This document shows positions 18,885 to 29,144 of a stretch of 64,000 bases of DNA, in pieces. This DNA comes from an uncultured Caldilineaceae bacterium (GTDB lineage: Bacteria > Chloroflexota > Anaerolineae > Caldilineales > Caldilineaceae): positions 26,654 through 90,653 of the forward strand of contig CATOTS010000029.1 in NCBI GenBank assembly GCA_951813625.1, given 5' to 3'. The notes under the pieces were generated by a model. The model saw only the letters and a list, made by a program, of their open reading frames with translations, was not told the DNA's origin and ran no database searches. Position 1 is the first letter of the stretch. Every line of letters begins with the position of its first letter. Position numbers and translations under genes: made by a program.

Positions 18885-19672
18885 TAGAGGCCTATGAGCC
18901 GCCGCAGACGCTCGGCCCAGCTGATTTCCTTGAAGGGGACCAGGGGCACGTTGTAGCCGAGCAGTCTTTGGGCGATGTTGTGGTAGGCGCGGCTGACGTT
19001 TTTTTTGCGTTCGAGGGCGACGGGCCAGCCTTTATTGGCGGAAACGATGATTTCGTCATCCTCTGGTACGATGCCGAGAAGGTCGATGCTGAGGATGCTG
19101 AGGATGTCATTGCGGGTGAACATTTCTTTGCGGCGCACGAGACGGGGATTGTAGCGGTTGATGACGAGCCGCGCCTGGATTTCGGTATCGCGCTCGAGGA
19201 GGAAGATGACTTTGTCGGCGTCGCGCAGGGCGCTGACCTCCGGCGTCGTCACGATGATGACTTCGGAGGCGGCTGCGATGGCGTTCTGGAACCCTAATTC
19301 GATGCCGGCGGGGGAGTCGATGAGTACAAAGTCGGCGATCGTGCTCAGTTCTTCGCACAGCGTCATCATCTGGTCGGGCGCGATGGCGGTCTTGTCGCGG
19401 GTCTGCGAACTGGGCAAGAGGTAGAGTTCCTCGACGCGCCTGTCTCGCACGAGGGCTTCGTGCACGGGGCAACGGCCCTCGATGGCGTCGACCAGGTTGT
19501 AGACGACGCGGCTTTCGAGGCCCATGACAATGTCGAGATTTCGCAGGCCGATGTCGGCATCCACAACCACGACGCGTTGGCCGGCCATGGCCAAAGCGAT
19601 GCCCAGGTTTGCCGTGGTTGTGGTCTTGCCCACGCCGCCTTTGCCGGAGGTCAGGGTAAGGACTGCGCCCAT
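18884..19672 (-). CDS. minD: Septum site-determining protein MinD
   Basis: SGKGGVGKTTTTANLGIALAMAGQRVVVVDADIGLRNLD; TPEVSALRDADKVIFLLE. Confidence 0.92.
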   Translation of the reverse strand: MGAVLTLTSGKGGVGKTTTTANLGIALAMAGQRVVVVDADIGLRNLDIVMGLESRVVYNLVDAIEGRCPVHEALVRDRRVEELYLLPSSQTRDKTAIAPDQMMTLCEELSTIADFVLIDSPAGIELGFQNAIAAASEVIIVTTPEVSALRDADKVIFLLERDTEIQARLVINRYNPRLVRRKEMFTRNDILSILSIDLLGIVPEDDEIIVSANKGWPVALERKKNVSRAYHNIAQRLLGYNVPLVPFKEISWAERLRRLIGL

Positions 19673-19780
19673 AGTCGTGCGTCTTGATTCTTTCGAGGTT
19701 TGCGGTTTTGGTTTGCCGGCGCGGACGCATGGGCATTTGTTCTGGCGGCAAGCGCGTGCGCTGGGCGCGATTCGCGCACT

Positions 19781-20863
19781 TCACCAGGCACTTGCGCCTG
19801 CATCCCAGGGGTCCACGTATATCTGTTCGTTTACAACCCTGGCAACTTCGGGTCTGCCGCTGCTGTCGCGTTTCCAGAACCAGTAGCCGGGATTGTTGGA
19901 CGCGCCCTTTGGGGTCATGGCGATGTACCCGGCGATGCGCAGCTGCACTGGTTCGAAGTCGAGCGCGGCCACGATGGCTTGCTCGTCGCCCATAGCGCCG
20001 GCGTGCACGAAGCCGCGCAGGCGTCCCCACACGAGCACGTCGCCTCCGCCGATGACCTGCGCGCCCGGGTTGACATCGCCCAAGATCACGACGGTTCCCG
20101 CGTGCCTGCAGGCCTGGCCCGAGCGCAAGGTGCCGCGATGGACGAAGGGCGGGGGCTCGTCGTCTTCATCCGAAGCTTCGCTCCAGGGTACCAGGTTTGC
20201 GGCATCATCATTGTGTGCGGTTTCCTCCACAGCTGAAGGCTCGCTGCCGCGCCTGTTGTCATCTTGGGCGGGACCGTCCTGCTTCTGTGTCCCCGCATTC
20301 TCCACCTCCGGGTCGGTTTCCCTGGACTGCTGATACCTGGCGGCGATTTGCGACCAGCGGCCCAAGGTCTGAGGCGGGTCGGCGGAAACGGGCGCGGGCT
20401 GCCGGTCGGCGGCGGGCGGCGGGCCCGGCGCCGGGCCGGTGTCAATGGGACCGGAACTAGCGGGGCCTGAACTGGAGCGAGAGAACCCGGAGGGGCGATG
20501 CGAAAAGCGCTGCGGCGCTTCCCCGCTCTTCAGGCCCATTTCATTGCGGAGAGGGGGAGGCGATGGCCCTTCCCAAACCGCTTCGAGGCCCAAGTCCCTG
20601 GCGAGCAGGTAGGAGGAGGGGTTGCTGGTGTGGAGCGCGACGACGCTGATATTCTGACCGCGCAGGGCATTGTGAATCAATTGAAGATCGGCGGCGGTTA
20701 TTTGGCGGTCGCCGACGGAGAGCGCGAGCCGTTCGTCTCGGAAGAAGTCCTGCGCCTTCGAGATGTGCCCGGCAACGTAGTTTACGATGTCTCTCCAGGC
20801 TCCCTTTTCGCCGGTTACGTCGACGACGGTCAAGCCGCCGCGGCCAATGATACGGACACTCAT
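19781..20863 (-). CDS. minC: Septum site-determining protein MinC with long Pro/Ser-rich linker
   Basis: C-terminal GTVVILGDVNPGAQVIGGGDVLVWGRLRGFVHAGAMGDEQAIVAAL is MinC beta-helix signature; upstream of minD. Confidence 0.85.
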   Translation of the reverse strand: MSVRIIGRGGLTVVDVTGEKGAWRDIVNYVAGHISKAQDFFRDERLALSVGDRQITAADLQLIHNALRGQNISVVALHTSNPSSYLLARDLGLEAVWEGPSPPPLRNEMGLKSGEAPQRFSHRPSGFSRSSSGPASSGPIDTGPAPGPPPAADRQPAPVSADPPQTLGRWSQIAARYQQSRETDPEVENAGTQKQDGPAQDDNRRGSEPSAVEETAHNDDAANLVPWSEASDEDDEPPPFVHRGTLRSGQACRHAGTVVILGDVNPGAQVIGGGDVLVWGRLRGFVHAGAMGDEQAIVAALDFEPVQLRIAGYIAMTPKGASNNPGYWFWKRDSSGRPEVARVVNEQIYVDPWDAGASAW

Positions 20864-21161
20864 GGTTCCAAACAAAGCCTCGCTAAAACCAACGTATACT
20901 CCAAGCAGCCAGTTCCTTTGTCGCAATCGCTGCGGCGCAGGGGTTGGGCGTGCAAGCGGCGAAATCGGTTCCCCGGGCCACAGCAAATTGTCGCGACTTT
21001 TACTATAAACCAAAAACCCGGAACCTGGAACCGGGCGGATAGGCGGCGCATGGCCTGACTTAACGGCATTTTCGAAGGCCGGCGGGGACTGTGTCCGCGG
21101 GACTGTCGCTAGAATGAGCGGGTGCTGCGGACCGGCGGCGCCCTATCGGGCGATGACAGGG

Positions 21162-23321
21162 CTAGGGTGCCGTATCGCCGGTCCCATGGAAGTAGGCGTT
21201 GAGCGTCTCCTGGGCGACAGGAATGGCGGTGGTGGACCCTTCACCTCCGGAGTAGACGAAGACGGTGACGGCGATTTCCGGGTTGTCATAGGGCGCGTAG
21301 GCGGTGTACCAGGCATGGAACGGCAGATTTCCTTCGTGGTCCCGGTCTTTGCAGTCCTGGATTTCAGCATCCCAGGCGCAGAACTCGGCTGTCCCGGTCT
21401 TGCCGGCCACGGTGACGCCTTCGACGCGGCTGTTGCCGGAGGTACCTGCCGGTCCGTTGACGGCGTGCCACATTCCCCTTTGGACGACGGCGAGCAGACC
21501 CGGTTCGACGGGAATCCGCTCCTGCAAGACCGGTTCGTATTGCCATTGGAGGTTGCCCTGGGTATCGAACATTTCGCGCACAAATTGGGGCTTGACGACA
21601 TAGCCGCCATTGGCAACGGCAGCGGTACTGACGAGCACTTGCAGGGGCGTGCCGAGGACATCGCCCTGCCCGATGGCCATATTGTAGCTGTCGCCGGTGG
21701 TCCACCTTTCGGCTTTGGTCAATCTCTTCCACTGTTCGTCGGGAACGAATGCTCTGACCTCGCCAGGCAGGTCGATCCCGGTCAACTCGCCGAAGCCGTA
21801 GAGACGCATCCACTTTGCGAGGCGTTCGCTGCCCAATCCGGTCATAAAGTTGGGGTAACCGCCGCCAAGGTAGTAGAAGAAGATGTCATTGGAGAGGCCG
21901 ATCCCCTCGACGATGGTCATGGAGCCGTGCAGGATGTTCAATTTGTGGTTCCAGCTGACGAATGCCTGTGCCTGTTCGGGGTCGTCGGGAAAGAAGAAGT
22001 TGGGCAGATAGATGGGCCCGCGGTCGACGAGGACTGTGTATGGGTCGACAACGCGCTCGGCCAGGGCGCCGGTGGCGGTGACGAGTTTGAAGGTGGAGCC
22101 GGGCGGGTAGAGGCCGCCGATGGCGTAGTTGTAGAGGGGGCGTCGCGTGTCGTCCTCCACTTCGAGCGCTTGATACTCTTCGCCCAATCCTTCGGAGAAG
22201 ATGTTGTTGTCGTAGCTGGGCAGGCTGACCAGGCCCAGCATGGCGCCGTCGCGCGGGTCCATTGCCAGGGCGACACCGTGCGGTGCGCCTGTTTTTTCCA
22301 GCTGGCGGGCGAGGGCGTCGTGCATCACCTGTTGCAGGTGAATGTCGAGGCTGAGGTGGAGGTTCAGCCCTGGCTCTGACTCCCTTTCCGTACTAACCGA
22401 GCGGCTTTCCCGGCCCAGGATGTCGACTTCGATGATTCTGCGTCCCGGCTGTCCCCTCAAGGCGTCCTGGTAGGTGTATTCCAGTCCGTTCAGGCCTACG
22501 GACTCGTTTGGGTTGTCGTAACCTCCGGCCTTATAGTCTTCGGCTGCCAGTTTGGGAATTGGTCCGAGAAAGCCGAGCACGTGGCCTGCCAGTTCGCGGA
22601 AGGGGTACTCTCTAACCGGCTTTTGCAGCACATGGACGCCGGGCAGCTGGTAGGTTTGTTCGGCGACGCGGAAGGCCTGCTCGCGGTCGACCAGGTCGAG
22701 GATAGAGACGGGTTTGTAGGAGCTGCCCTGCGATCCGAGGGCTACGGCCCTTTCGAGCAGCGCCAGCAGCCCGGCGGCGGGGAGCGGATCGGAAAGGTCG
22801 GGGATCAGGGTAGGGACTTCGACCAGGATTTCGCGACCTTCGTCGTTGATCTGCAAAGTTTCCAGATTGACGAGGCGGAATTCGAGTGTAATACCCGCGG
22901 TACCTACGGTATCCTTGAAGTCTTCCCGCCCGAGGTGCAGGAACATCACTTCGGCGATGCGAATGGCTATTTCAGGGTCTGTGTCGGCTCCCAGGGCGGC
23001 GAGCAGTCGTTCGAGAGCGATGCGCTGTTCGTTGACGGGCGTGGTGATGTCGTTTGGGGGCAGGTCTGCCGGGATGACGGTGATGACAAAGCTGGGTCGA
23101 TTGCGGGCGAGGATCTCGCCGTTGCGGTCGTAGATGACGCCGCGCGGGGCATACAGGTCGATTGTGCGCAAGCGGTTGACGGCGGCCTGTTCCTGATAGT
23201 TGGCGCCGCGTACTATCTGGAGGCCGTAGAGTCGTACGCAGAATACGATAAAGGTTGCCAGCAGGGTCAGACGTACGATTATGGAGGTTGAAGTTGCCGT
23301 GCGTGTTGCGCGTTCGTTCAT
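21162..23321 (-). CDS. mrdA: Penicillin-binding protein 2 (transpeptidase)
   Basis: PRGVIYDRNGEILARNRPSFVITVIP; YPPGSTFKLVTATGAL; VAGKTGTAEF. Confidence 0.9.
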   Translation of the reverse strand: MNERATRTATSTSIIVRLTLLATFIVFCVRLYGLQIVRGANYQEQAAVNRLRTIDLYAPRGVIYDRNGEILARNRPSFVITVIPADLPPNDITTPVNEQRIALERLLAALGADTDPEIAIRIAEVMFLHLGREDFKDTVGTAGITLEFRLVNLETLQINDEGREILVEVPTLIPDLSDPLPAAGLLALLERAVALGSQGSSYKPVSILDLVDREQAFRVAEQTYQLPGVHVLQKPVREYPFRELAGHVLGFLGPIPKLAAEDYKAGGYDNPNESVGLNGLEYTYQDALRGQPGRRIIEVDILGRESRSVSTERESEPGLNLHLSLDIHLQQVMHDALARQLEKTGAPHGVALAMDPRDGAMLGLVSLPSYDNNIFSEGLGEEYQALEVEDDTRRPLYNYAIGGLYPPGSTFKLVTATGALAERVVDPYTVLVDRGPIYLPNFFFPDDPEQAQAFVSWNHKLNILHGSMTIVEGIGLSNDIFFYYLGGGYPNFMTGLGSERLAKWMRLYGFGELTGIDLPGEVRAFVPDEQWKRLTKAERWTTGDSYNMAIGQGDVLGTPLQVLVSTAAVANGGYVVKPQFVREMFDTQGNLQWQYEPVLQERIPVEPGLLAVVQRGMWHAVNGPAGTSGNSRVEGVTVAGKTGTAEFCAWDAEIQDCKDRDHEGNLPFHAWYTAYAPYDNPEIAVTVFVYSGGEGSTTAIPVAQETLNAYFHGTGDTAP

Positions 23322-23410
23322 GGCAGGTTTTAGGGGGCTCTCAAGCCTTCAAGCGCTGAACGCGGCCTGGACACCCGGCGGTCAGTGTCCCCGTAGACGA
23401 TGGCCGCAGC

Positions 23411-23995
23411 TCAGGCGTACTCCGTTTTCTCGGGCAAGCGATTCAGGAGCGGCGTTGCCAGGAGCATTACGGCAGCATTGTAGAGGCAAACCGGGACGAC
23501 GATTTCGGTTACAAGCAGGTTGGGCTGGAAGCGAAACCCGACAATGTTGAGAATCGCCAAGTAGACGAGCGAGAAGACGAGCGTTCCCGAAAGCGCGGCG
23601 ATGGAAGGGACGAACAGATGGCGGCGGAAGATTGCATTGTGGCCGACGCCGGTCACAAGAGCGGTGGTCATGAGCGCCAGGCTGGAGGCGCCGATGGCGC
23701 CGCCGCTGAGGATGTCCATCCACAGGCCGCCGGTGAACCCCCAGACGACGGCGTCGTTTCTGCCTGCGAGGAGCGACCTGGCGATGACGAGGAGCAGAAT
23801 CAGGTCGGGGTAGACGCCGTTCACGGCGAGTTTGGGCACGACGACCACCTGAAAGATCGCGGCCGCGCCCAGGGCCGGCACGAAAACCCAAGAGGCGCCC
23901 CTATCGCGAGTCGACAGTGGTGAATGGCGGTCAGAAAGAGATTGTCTCTCTGCGGCAGATTCTCGGGGGTCTCTCCTGGCTATTTCACTCCTCAC
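23411..23995 (-). CDS. mreD: Rod shape-determining protein MreD (GTG start inferred)
   Basis: Small integral membrane protein between mreC and mrdA; PDLILLLVIARSLLAGRNDAVVWGFTGGLWMDILSG. Confidence 0.8.
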   Translation of the reverse strand: MRSEIARRDPRESAAERQSLSDRHSPLSTRDRGASWVFVPALGAAAIFQVVVVPKLAVNGVYPDLILLLVIARSLLAGRNDAVVWGFTGGLWMDILSGGAIGASSLALMTTALVTGVGHNAIFRRHLFVPSIAALSGTLVFSLVYLAILNIVGFRFQPNLLVTEIVVPVCLYNAAVMLLATPLLNRLPEKTEYA

Positions 23996-24893
23996 TCGAC
24001 TCCCCTGAAGGTTCAATTGGCTGCGCGGGCAGCGTATCGAGAAGAGGCACGGATTCGAATGGGTCGAAGTTGGTGACGACCATGACGAACTCCAAGCGGC
24101 CAAAGTTGACCGTTGGCCGTACAATCGCCTCCTGGAAGACGTCGACGTCCTTCTGGCGCACGTCAACTACCTGTCCTACCGGAATTCCTTTGGGGAAGTT
24201 TCCTCCCATTCCTGAAGTGAGGACGACTTCACCGACACCCACCTCCGTTCCCTGTGGAATGAAACCCATGACAGGATCAGAGCCTGACGCGCCGTTTACG
24301 ATGCCGGTCAGTCTGCTGGCCTGCAGGATTGTATTGACGGTGCTCGACGGGTCGGTGATGAGCAGGACTTTCGAGGTTGTCGCGTTTACGGTATAGATGC
24401 GGCCGACCAGTCCCTGTTCATTGACGACCGGCATACCGACGTGGATGCCATGGCGTGAGCCGAGATCGATCATGGCAACATTGAGGAAGTTGGTGGCGTT
24501 CTGGCCGATCACACGGGCGATGATCTGACCGCCGCGCAACTCGAAGCTGGGCCTGGTTTCGGCGAAGGCCAGTAGTTCGCGCAGGCGCTGGTTTTCCCGC
24601 TCCACTTCCTTCAGGCGCAGGTTTTCGACGATGAGGCCCTGGGTGATCAGTTCCAGTTCGGTGACTCGCTGCTGAAGGTTGCGATAGTTGCGAAGATTTG
24701 TCAGCGAGTTGGAGAGCCGGTCGGTCAGGGAGGAGAGCCCCGATTGGCCTGGTGAGGTCACCAGCGTAACCAGGCCTTCGACAGTTCCGAGGCGGCCGGT
24801 CTGCTGCAGGACCAACAACAGGATTGCAGTCAGCGCGAGGATGGTAAGCTTTAGGGCAAGGTTGCCTCCACTCCAGCCGCGTTGTTCTCGCAT
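23985..24893 (-). CDS. mreC: Rod shape-determining protein MreC
   Basis: N-terminal TM plus coiled coil; GSRHGIHVGMPVVNEQGLVGRIYTVNATTSKVLLITDPSSTV. Confidence 0.9.
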   Translation of the reverse strand: MREQRGWSGGNLALKLTILALTAILLLVLQQTGRLGTVEGLVTLVTSPGQSGLSSLTDRLSNSLTNLRNYRNLQQRVTELELITQGLIVENLRLKEVERENQRLRELLAFAETRPSFELRGGQIIARVIGQNATNFLNVAMIDLGSRHGIHVGMPVVNEQGLVGRIYTVNATTSKVLLITDPSSTVNTILQASRLTGIVNGASGSDPVMGFIPQGTEVGVGEVVLTSGMGGNFPKGIPVGQVVDVRQKDVDVFQEAIVRPTVNFGRLEFVMVVTNFDPFESVPLLDTLPAQPIEPSGESSEE

Positions 24894-24964
24894 GGTTTTC
24901 AGTAATCAGTATTCAAGGTACGCTGCGACATTGCAACCAATAACCGAAAACGGGAGCCTCGGAC

Positions 24965-26036
24965 CTACCTGATCGTGGTTTTTCGTTGCATTGTCGTCAG
25001 AGTTTCGGCGTAGTGCTCCGGCTTTTCCAGGATCATGCCTGTCCCCAGCACGACGGAAGAGAGAGGGTTGTCGGCCACGTAGACATGCATACGGTTTTCG
25101 TCCTGGATGCGCTGGGCCATTCCCTGCAACAAGGCGCCTCCGCCGGCAAGAACAATCCCGTGCTCCATCAGATCGGCAACGAGCTCGGGGGGCGTTTCAT
25201 CCAAGGTATCCTTGACGGCGTCGACGATCACGTCAACTGATCCGATCAGGGCTTCTCTGATTTCGACCGAACTGACCTCGATTGCCTCGGGCAGACCTGT
25301 AATCAGGTTGCGTCCGCGGATAATCATGGTCCGTTCCTGGTCGAGGGGGTAGGCGGAGCCGATTTCGATTTTGACGCGTTCGGCCATGCGTTCGCCGATC
25401 AGGAGGTTGTACTTCTGACGGCTGTAATTGATAATGTCCTCGTTCATTTCATCGCCCGCCACGCGAATTGAGCGGGAGACGACGATGCCACCCATCGAGA
25501 TGACGGCCACTTCGGTGGTGCCGCCGCCGATGTCGACGATCATCGAGCCGATTGATTCGGTAACCGGCAGGCCGGAGCCGATTGCGGCTGCCATCGGTTC
25601 TTCGACCAGTCCAGCTTCGCGTGCGCCAGCGCTGACAGTGGCATCGCGGACGGCACGTTTTTCGACTTCGGTGGCGCCTGACGGGATGCCGATCACAACG
25701 CGCGGACGGGCAGTGCCGAAAGCCCGTTTGCCGTGAACCTTGCCGATGAAGGCGTGAATCATCTCCTCGGTCTCTTCAAAGTCGGAAATGACGCCGTCCT
25801 GCAGTGGGCGTTTGGCGACAATGTGGCTCGGCGTCCGGCCCACCATCTCCTTGGCCTCCTGGCCGATTGCCTTGACTTTGTTGCGCCGTTTCGACGAATT
25901 GTCAATTGCAACCACGGAGGGTTCGTCAATGATGACCCCCCGGCCCTTCACGTGAACCAGGGTATTGGCTGTGCCTAAGTCGATGCCAATATCGAGTGAA
26001 AAAAGTCCCAACAGCCAATCTAACGGGTTTGACACT
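24965..26036 (-). CDS. mreB: Rod shape-determining protein MreB (GTG start inferred; ORF opens to 26122)
   Basis: FSLDIGIDLGTANTLVHVKGRGVIIDEPSVVAID; MIVDIGGGTTEVAVISMGGIVVSRSIRVAGDEMNEDI. Confidence 0.94.
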
Positions 26037-26124
26037 CTTGGGAGATCTCCGTTCCAGTTTTCAATGATTGAGCAGCATTCGACCGGACCTCGATACACCG
26101 CGCGAGAGGCCGTTCGCCGCAATT

Positions 26125-26133
26125 AGTATACCA
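26125..26133 (-). promoter_or_regulatory. Putative extended -10 element of mreB operon
   Basis: Minus strand reads TGGTATACT (TGn-TATACT), ~90 bp upstream of the inferred mreB start; no convincing -35. Confidence 0.4.
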
Positions 26134-26376
26134 TAGCGGCATACGACACAAAACAACAGCGCCGGACTTTCCGCTCGATTCTAATCGCACATCTTGCAAA
26201 GGGGGTGGCCCGTCCGCTATGCTTATGAGCATACTTTTGCGCGATTGCGATGCCGTTTTGCGTCGAGTCGCGTTCCGTGGACGGCGGTTCAGAATCAAGG
26301 CGAACGCCTCGTGCGGTTCGGGGGCAATTTTCGCTCGCTGGCGCGAGCGTGAAGGCTACGCGCTAACGGATGTATT

Positions 26377-28059
26377 GTGACCGTAAGGGGAACAGAGGAA
26401 CCGGATCGAAGGCCTGCGGAGGGCCGCGTGCGGGGACAAGGAAGGCGGGGTGAGCGGGGCAGTTTGCGCCCTGACGAAGAGATGGATACGGCGATTGACC
26501 GCCGCCTGATAGGGTTGCTCCGGCGCGCGCGGGCACGCGACGGAATCTTTGCGGCTCCTGCGCGAGAGGAAGGGACCAGGGCAACGGTCGTCGTCGGAGT
26601 CAGCGGCGGCGCCGACAGTGTTACGCTGCTGCATTTGCTCGCGCGTCTGCGCGCGCGCTGGTCGATCGACGTGGTGGCGGCGCATCTTGATCACGGTTTG
26701 CGAGCGGATTCCGGGGACGATGCCGCCTTTGTCGCAGAGGTCGCGGACTGCTGGGATGTGCCGTTGGAGGCGTCGACTCTGCCGCGGAATGCGCTTGCCG
26801 GTTGCGGCAATGTGGAGGCTGCGGCCAGGCGGGCGCGCTACCGATTTCTGGCCGAGGTCGCGGCCAGGCGCCAGGTTGATGGAAGTCGCGTGGAGGTCGC
26901 GGTGGCGCACACGGCCAATGACCAGGCTGAGACGGTGTTGATGAACCTGATTCGGGGCAGCGGCCTGGACGGTTTGGCAGGCATGCGGCCGGCGCGCCCT
27001 TTGTTCGTGGATGACCGGCTTGTGCCGGATGTGCGGCTCGTTCGTCCCCTGCTCGGCGCCGCGCGTGATGAGATCGTACAGTACCTTGAGCAGCACGGGA
27101 TCCCGTGGCGCGAAGATCCGAGCAATCAGGACCGGTCACTGGTGCGCAATCGTCTGCGTCACGAGGTCCTGCCTCGATTGGAGGAGATCAACCCGCGGGT
27201 GGTTGCTTCTCTGGGCCGGACAGCGTCGCTACTGGCGGCGGAGGCTGACCGTTCAGATTCGCGTGCACGCGAGGCGATGCTGGCTGCCCGCAGGGGAGGG
27301 GAGAGCGCGCGGGAGCAGGCGGTGTCGGAGGATGCAGCGGGCAGCTGTCAAGCCGGGGCCGCCGCCGGCTCCGACCGGCAGGTATTCGACCTGGCAGCAT
27401 TTCGCGGTCTGAACGTGGCGGACCAGCGGGCAACCCTGCGCGCAGCCGGACTTTGCCTGGGGCTGTCTTCTGCGCGCATCAATTTTGACGCAATCGAACG
27501 ACTGCGCCAGACTCTGCTGGAGGAAGAGCGCGCCGGCGGACCGTACACTTGGGTCGCCGACGCGGTTCTGACGCGCGTTGCCGGTTCCTTCAGCCTGCAC
27601 CGCGCCGGCGCGACGCCCTTTGCAGTCGACCATCCCTATCTTGATTGCGATTGGCGTTCCCGCCACCGGTGTAAAAGGCTTGATATTCCAGGTGAAATCT
27701 CGGTGACCGGCTGGACGCTGCACTGTGAACTGCTTGAGCGGGGGGACCTTGCGCAAGACTGGCCTGCGCGGCTCTCGCCGTGGGATGCCTATATGAGTGC
27801 GGACCGGGTGCGGCAACTTGTGCTGGCGGCGCCGCAGCCGGGCCAGCGATTTGCGCAGCTGGGTCTGGACGGGCATGGCAAGAGCCTGTCCGACTATCTG
27901 ACCGATCGCAAGGTCCCGCGCTGGCTGCGTTCGGGCTGGCCAATTGTCCTGGATTGCGCAGAGGTCGTCTGGGTGGGGGGTCACCAGATTGCCGACAGGG
28001 TGCGAATCAGCGAGAGCAGCCGGGAGGTAGTTCATCTCTACTGGCGGGGGTCTTCCTGA
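26377..28059 (+). CDS. tilS: tRNA(Ile)-lysidine synthase (start probably downstream of 26377)
   Basis: VVVGVSGGADSVTLLHLLARL; AAHLDHGLRADSGDDAAFV; VAHTANDQAETVLMNLIRGSGLDGLAGM; C-terminal KVPRWLRSGWPIV. Confidence 0.9.
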   Translation: MTVRGTEEPDRRPAEGRVRGQGRRGERGSLRPDEEMDTAIDRRLIGLLRRARARDGIFAAPAREEGTRATVVVGVSGGADSVTLLHLLARLRARWSIDVVAAHLDHGLRADSGDDAAFVAEVADCWDVPLEASTLPRNALAGCGNVEAAARRARYRFLAEVAARRQVDGSRVEVAVAHTANDQAETVLMNLIRGSGLDGLAGMRPARPLFVDDRLVPDVRLVRPLLGAARDEIVQYLEQHGIPWREDPSNQDRSLVRNRLRHEVLPRLEEINPRVVASLGRTASLLAAEADRSDSRAREAMLAARRGGESAREQAVSEDAAGSCQAGAAAGSDRQVFDLAAFRGLNVADQRATLRAAGLCLGLSSARINFDAIERLRQTLLEEERAGGPYTWVADAVLTRVAGSFSLHRAGATPFAVDHPYLDCDWRSRHRCKRLDIPGEISVTGWTLHCELLERGDLAQDWPARLSPWDAYMSADRVRQLVLAAPQPGQRFAQLGLDGHGKSLSDYLTDRKVPRWLRSGWPIVLDCAEVVWVGGHQIADRVRISESSREVVHLYWRGSS

Positions 28060-28301
28060 TGAGTTTGCGGCCGGTTGTGCTCTGGGCGAGTCGACAGCCA
28101 GAGACGAAGTTGCGCTTTGCCAGTCGAGACGCGGCGGCGGCCACAGGTCTGCTGACCGACGCGCAGGGAGCGGTTGAGTTTCGTTTTGAGCGCGCGGCGC
28201 GGCGGCTCACGCTGCCTGACCGGACGATATATCTGGATGATTATGGCTGGGAAGTGGATGAGCAGGGCAACACCGTGTTTCGGTCCCAGCGAGGCGATTG
28301 A
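28059..28301 (+). CDS. Small conserved-looking hypothetical protein overlapping tilS stop
   Basis: ATG overlaps tilS TGA; MSLRPVVLWASRQPETKLRFASRDAAAATG..., 80 aa. Confidence 0.55.
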   Translation: MSLRPVVLWASRQPETKLRFASRDAAAATGLLTDAQGAVEFRFERAARRLTLPDRTIYLDDYGWEVDEQGNTVFRSQRGD

Positions 28302-28305
28302 GCCG

Positions 28306-29034
28306 ATGGGCGCTGATTCGATGCGAGGCAGGGGAGGTACGTCGGGGCCTGAGAGAACAGGTGAGTCCGCATCCCTTGATCGGCTTGTGGCGTGCCTGCA
28401 GAAGAGGTTGGCAGGCCCGCTCCCCGGCCGGCCGGCACAGGCTTTGATGGCGCCGCTTCCCCGGCCGGGCTGGCATCCTGACGACAGGCCGGCGGAGCCT
28501 GCTCGCGAGAGCGGCGTTCTGGTCCTCCTCTATCCACATAGGGGCGGTCTGCGTCTTCCACTTATTGTTCGTCCGAGATACGACGGGGTTCACAGCGGTC
28601 AGGTTGCGTTTGCGGGGGGCGGCAGGGAGGGAGGGGACGCGAATCTGACAGAAACAGCGCTGCGGGAGGCGCAGGAGGAGCTGGGGATCGCGCCGGGCGA
28701 CGTGGAGGTGATTGGGGCGCTGACACAGCTCTATATCCGGCCGAGCAACTACGAGGTCGTTCCCACAGTGGGTTGGGCAGCAGACCGGCCCGAGTTTCGG
28801 CCGGACCGGCGCGAGGTAGCCGGCCTGATGGAAGTATCGATCGAGGATTTTCTGAATCCGGCCCATTTTCGGCGCGAGCGCTGGCAGTTGCAGGACCGCT
28901 CGGCGCTGGTTCCCTTCTACGCGATTCGGGGTCAGACGATCTGGGGCGCCACCGCCATGATCCTCAGCGAGCTGCTGGCGGTCGTGCGGATGTGCCTGGC
29001 GGAAAGGGCAGGATTTGGGGAGCGCCGAGAGTGA
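28306..29034 (+). CDS. NUDIX hydrolase (CoA pyrophosphatase-like)
   Basis: VAFAGGGREGGDANLTETALREAQEELGIAPGDVEVIG matches Nudix box plus CoAse-type upstream region. Confidence 0.88.
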   Translation: MGADSMRGRGGTSGPERTGESASLDRLVACLQKRLAGPLPGRPAQALMAPLPRPGWHPDDRPAEPARESGVLVLLYPHRGGLRLPLIVRPRYDGVHSGQVAFAGGGREGGDANLTETALREAQEELGIAPGDVEVIGALTQLYIRPSNYEVVPTVGWAADRPEFRPDRREVAGLMEVSIEDFLNPAHFRRERWQLQDRSALVPFYAIRGQTIWGATAMILSELLAVVRMCLAERAGFGERRE

Positions 29035-29144
29035 ATGATAGGATTCGAACTCATCCGCAACAGTGCCGAGGCTCCGTCAGATCAGGGAATGGATGCGAGC
29101 CGTCTATCATCGCAACCCGAAAGCAATTCCAGGAGAAGCTGCAA

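Noticed and set aside
26332-26348. Stem-loop CGCTCGC-TGGC-GCGAGCG upstream of tilS as a terminator or riboswitch
   Set aside because: No U-tract and no conserved riboswitch elements seen; GC-rich inverted repeats of this size are expected by chance.
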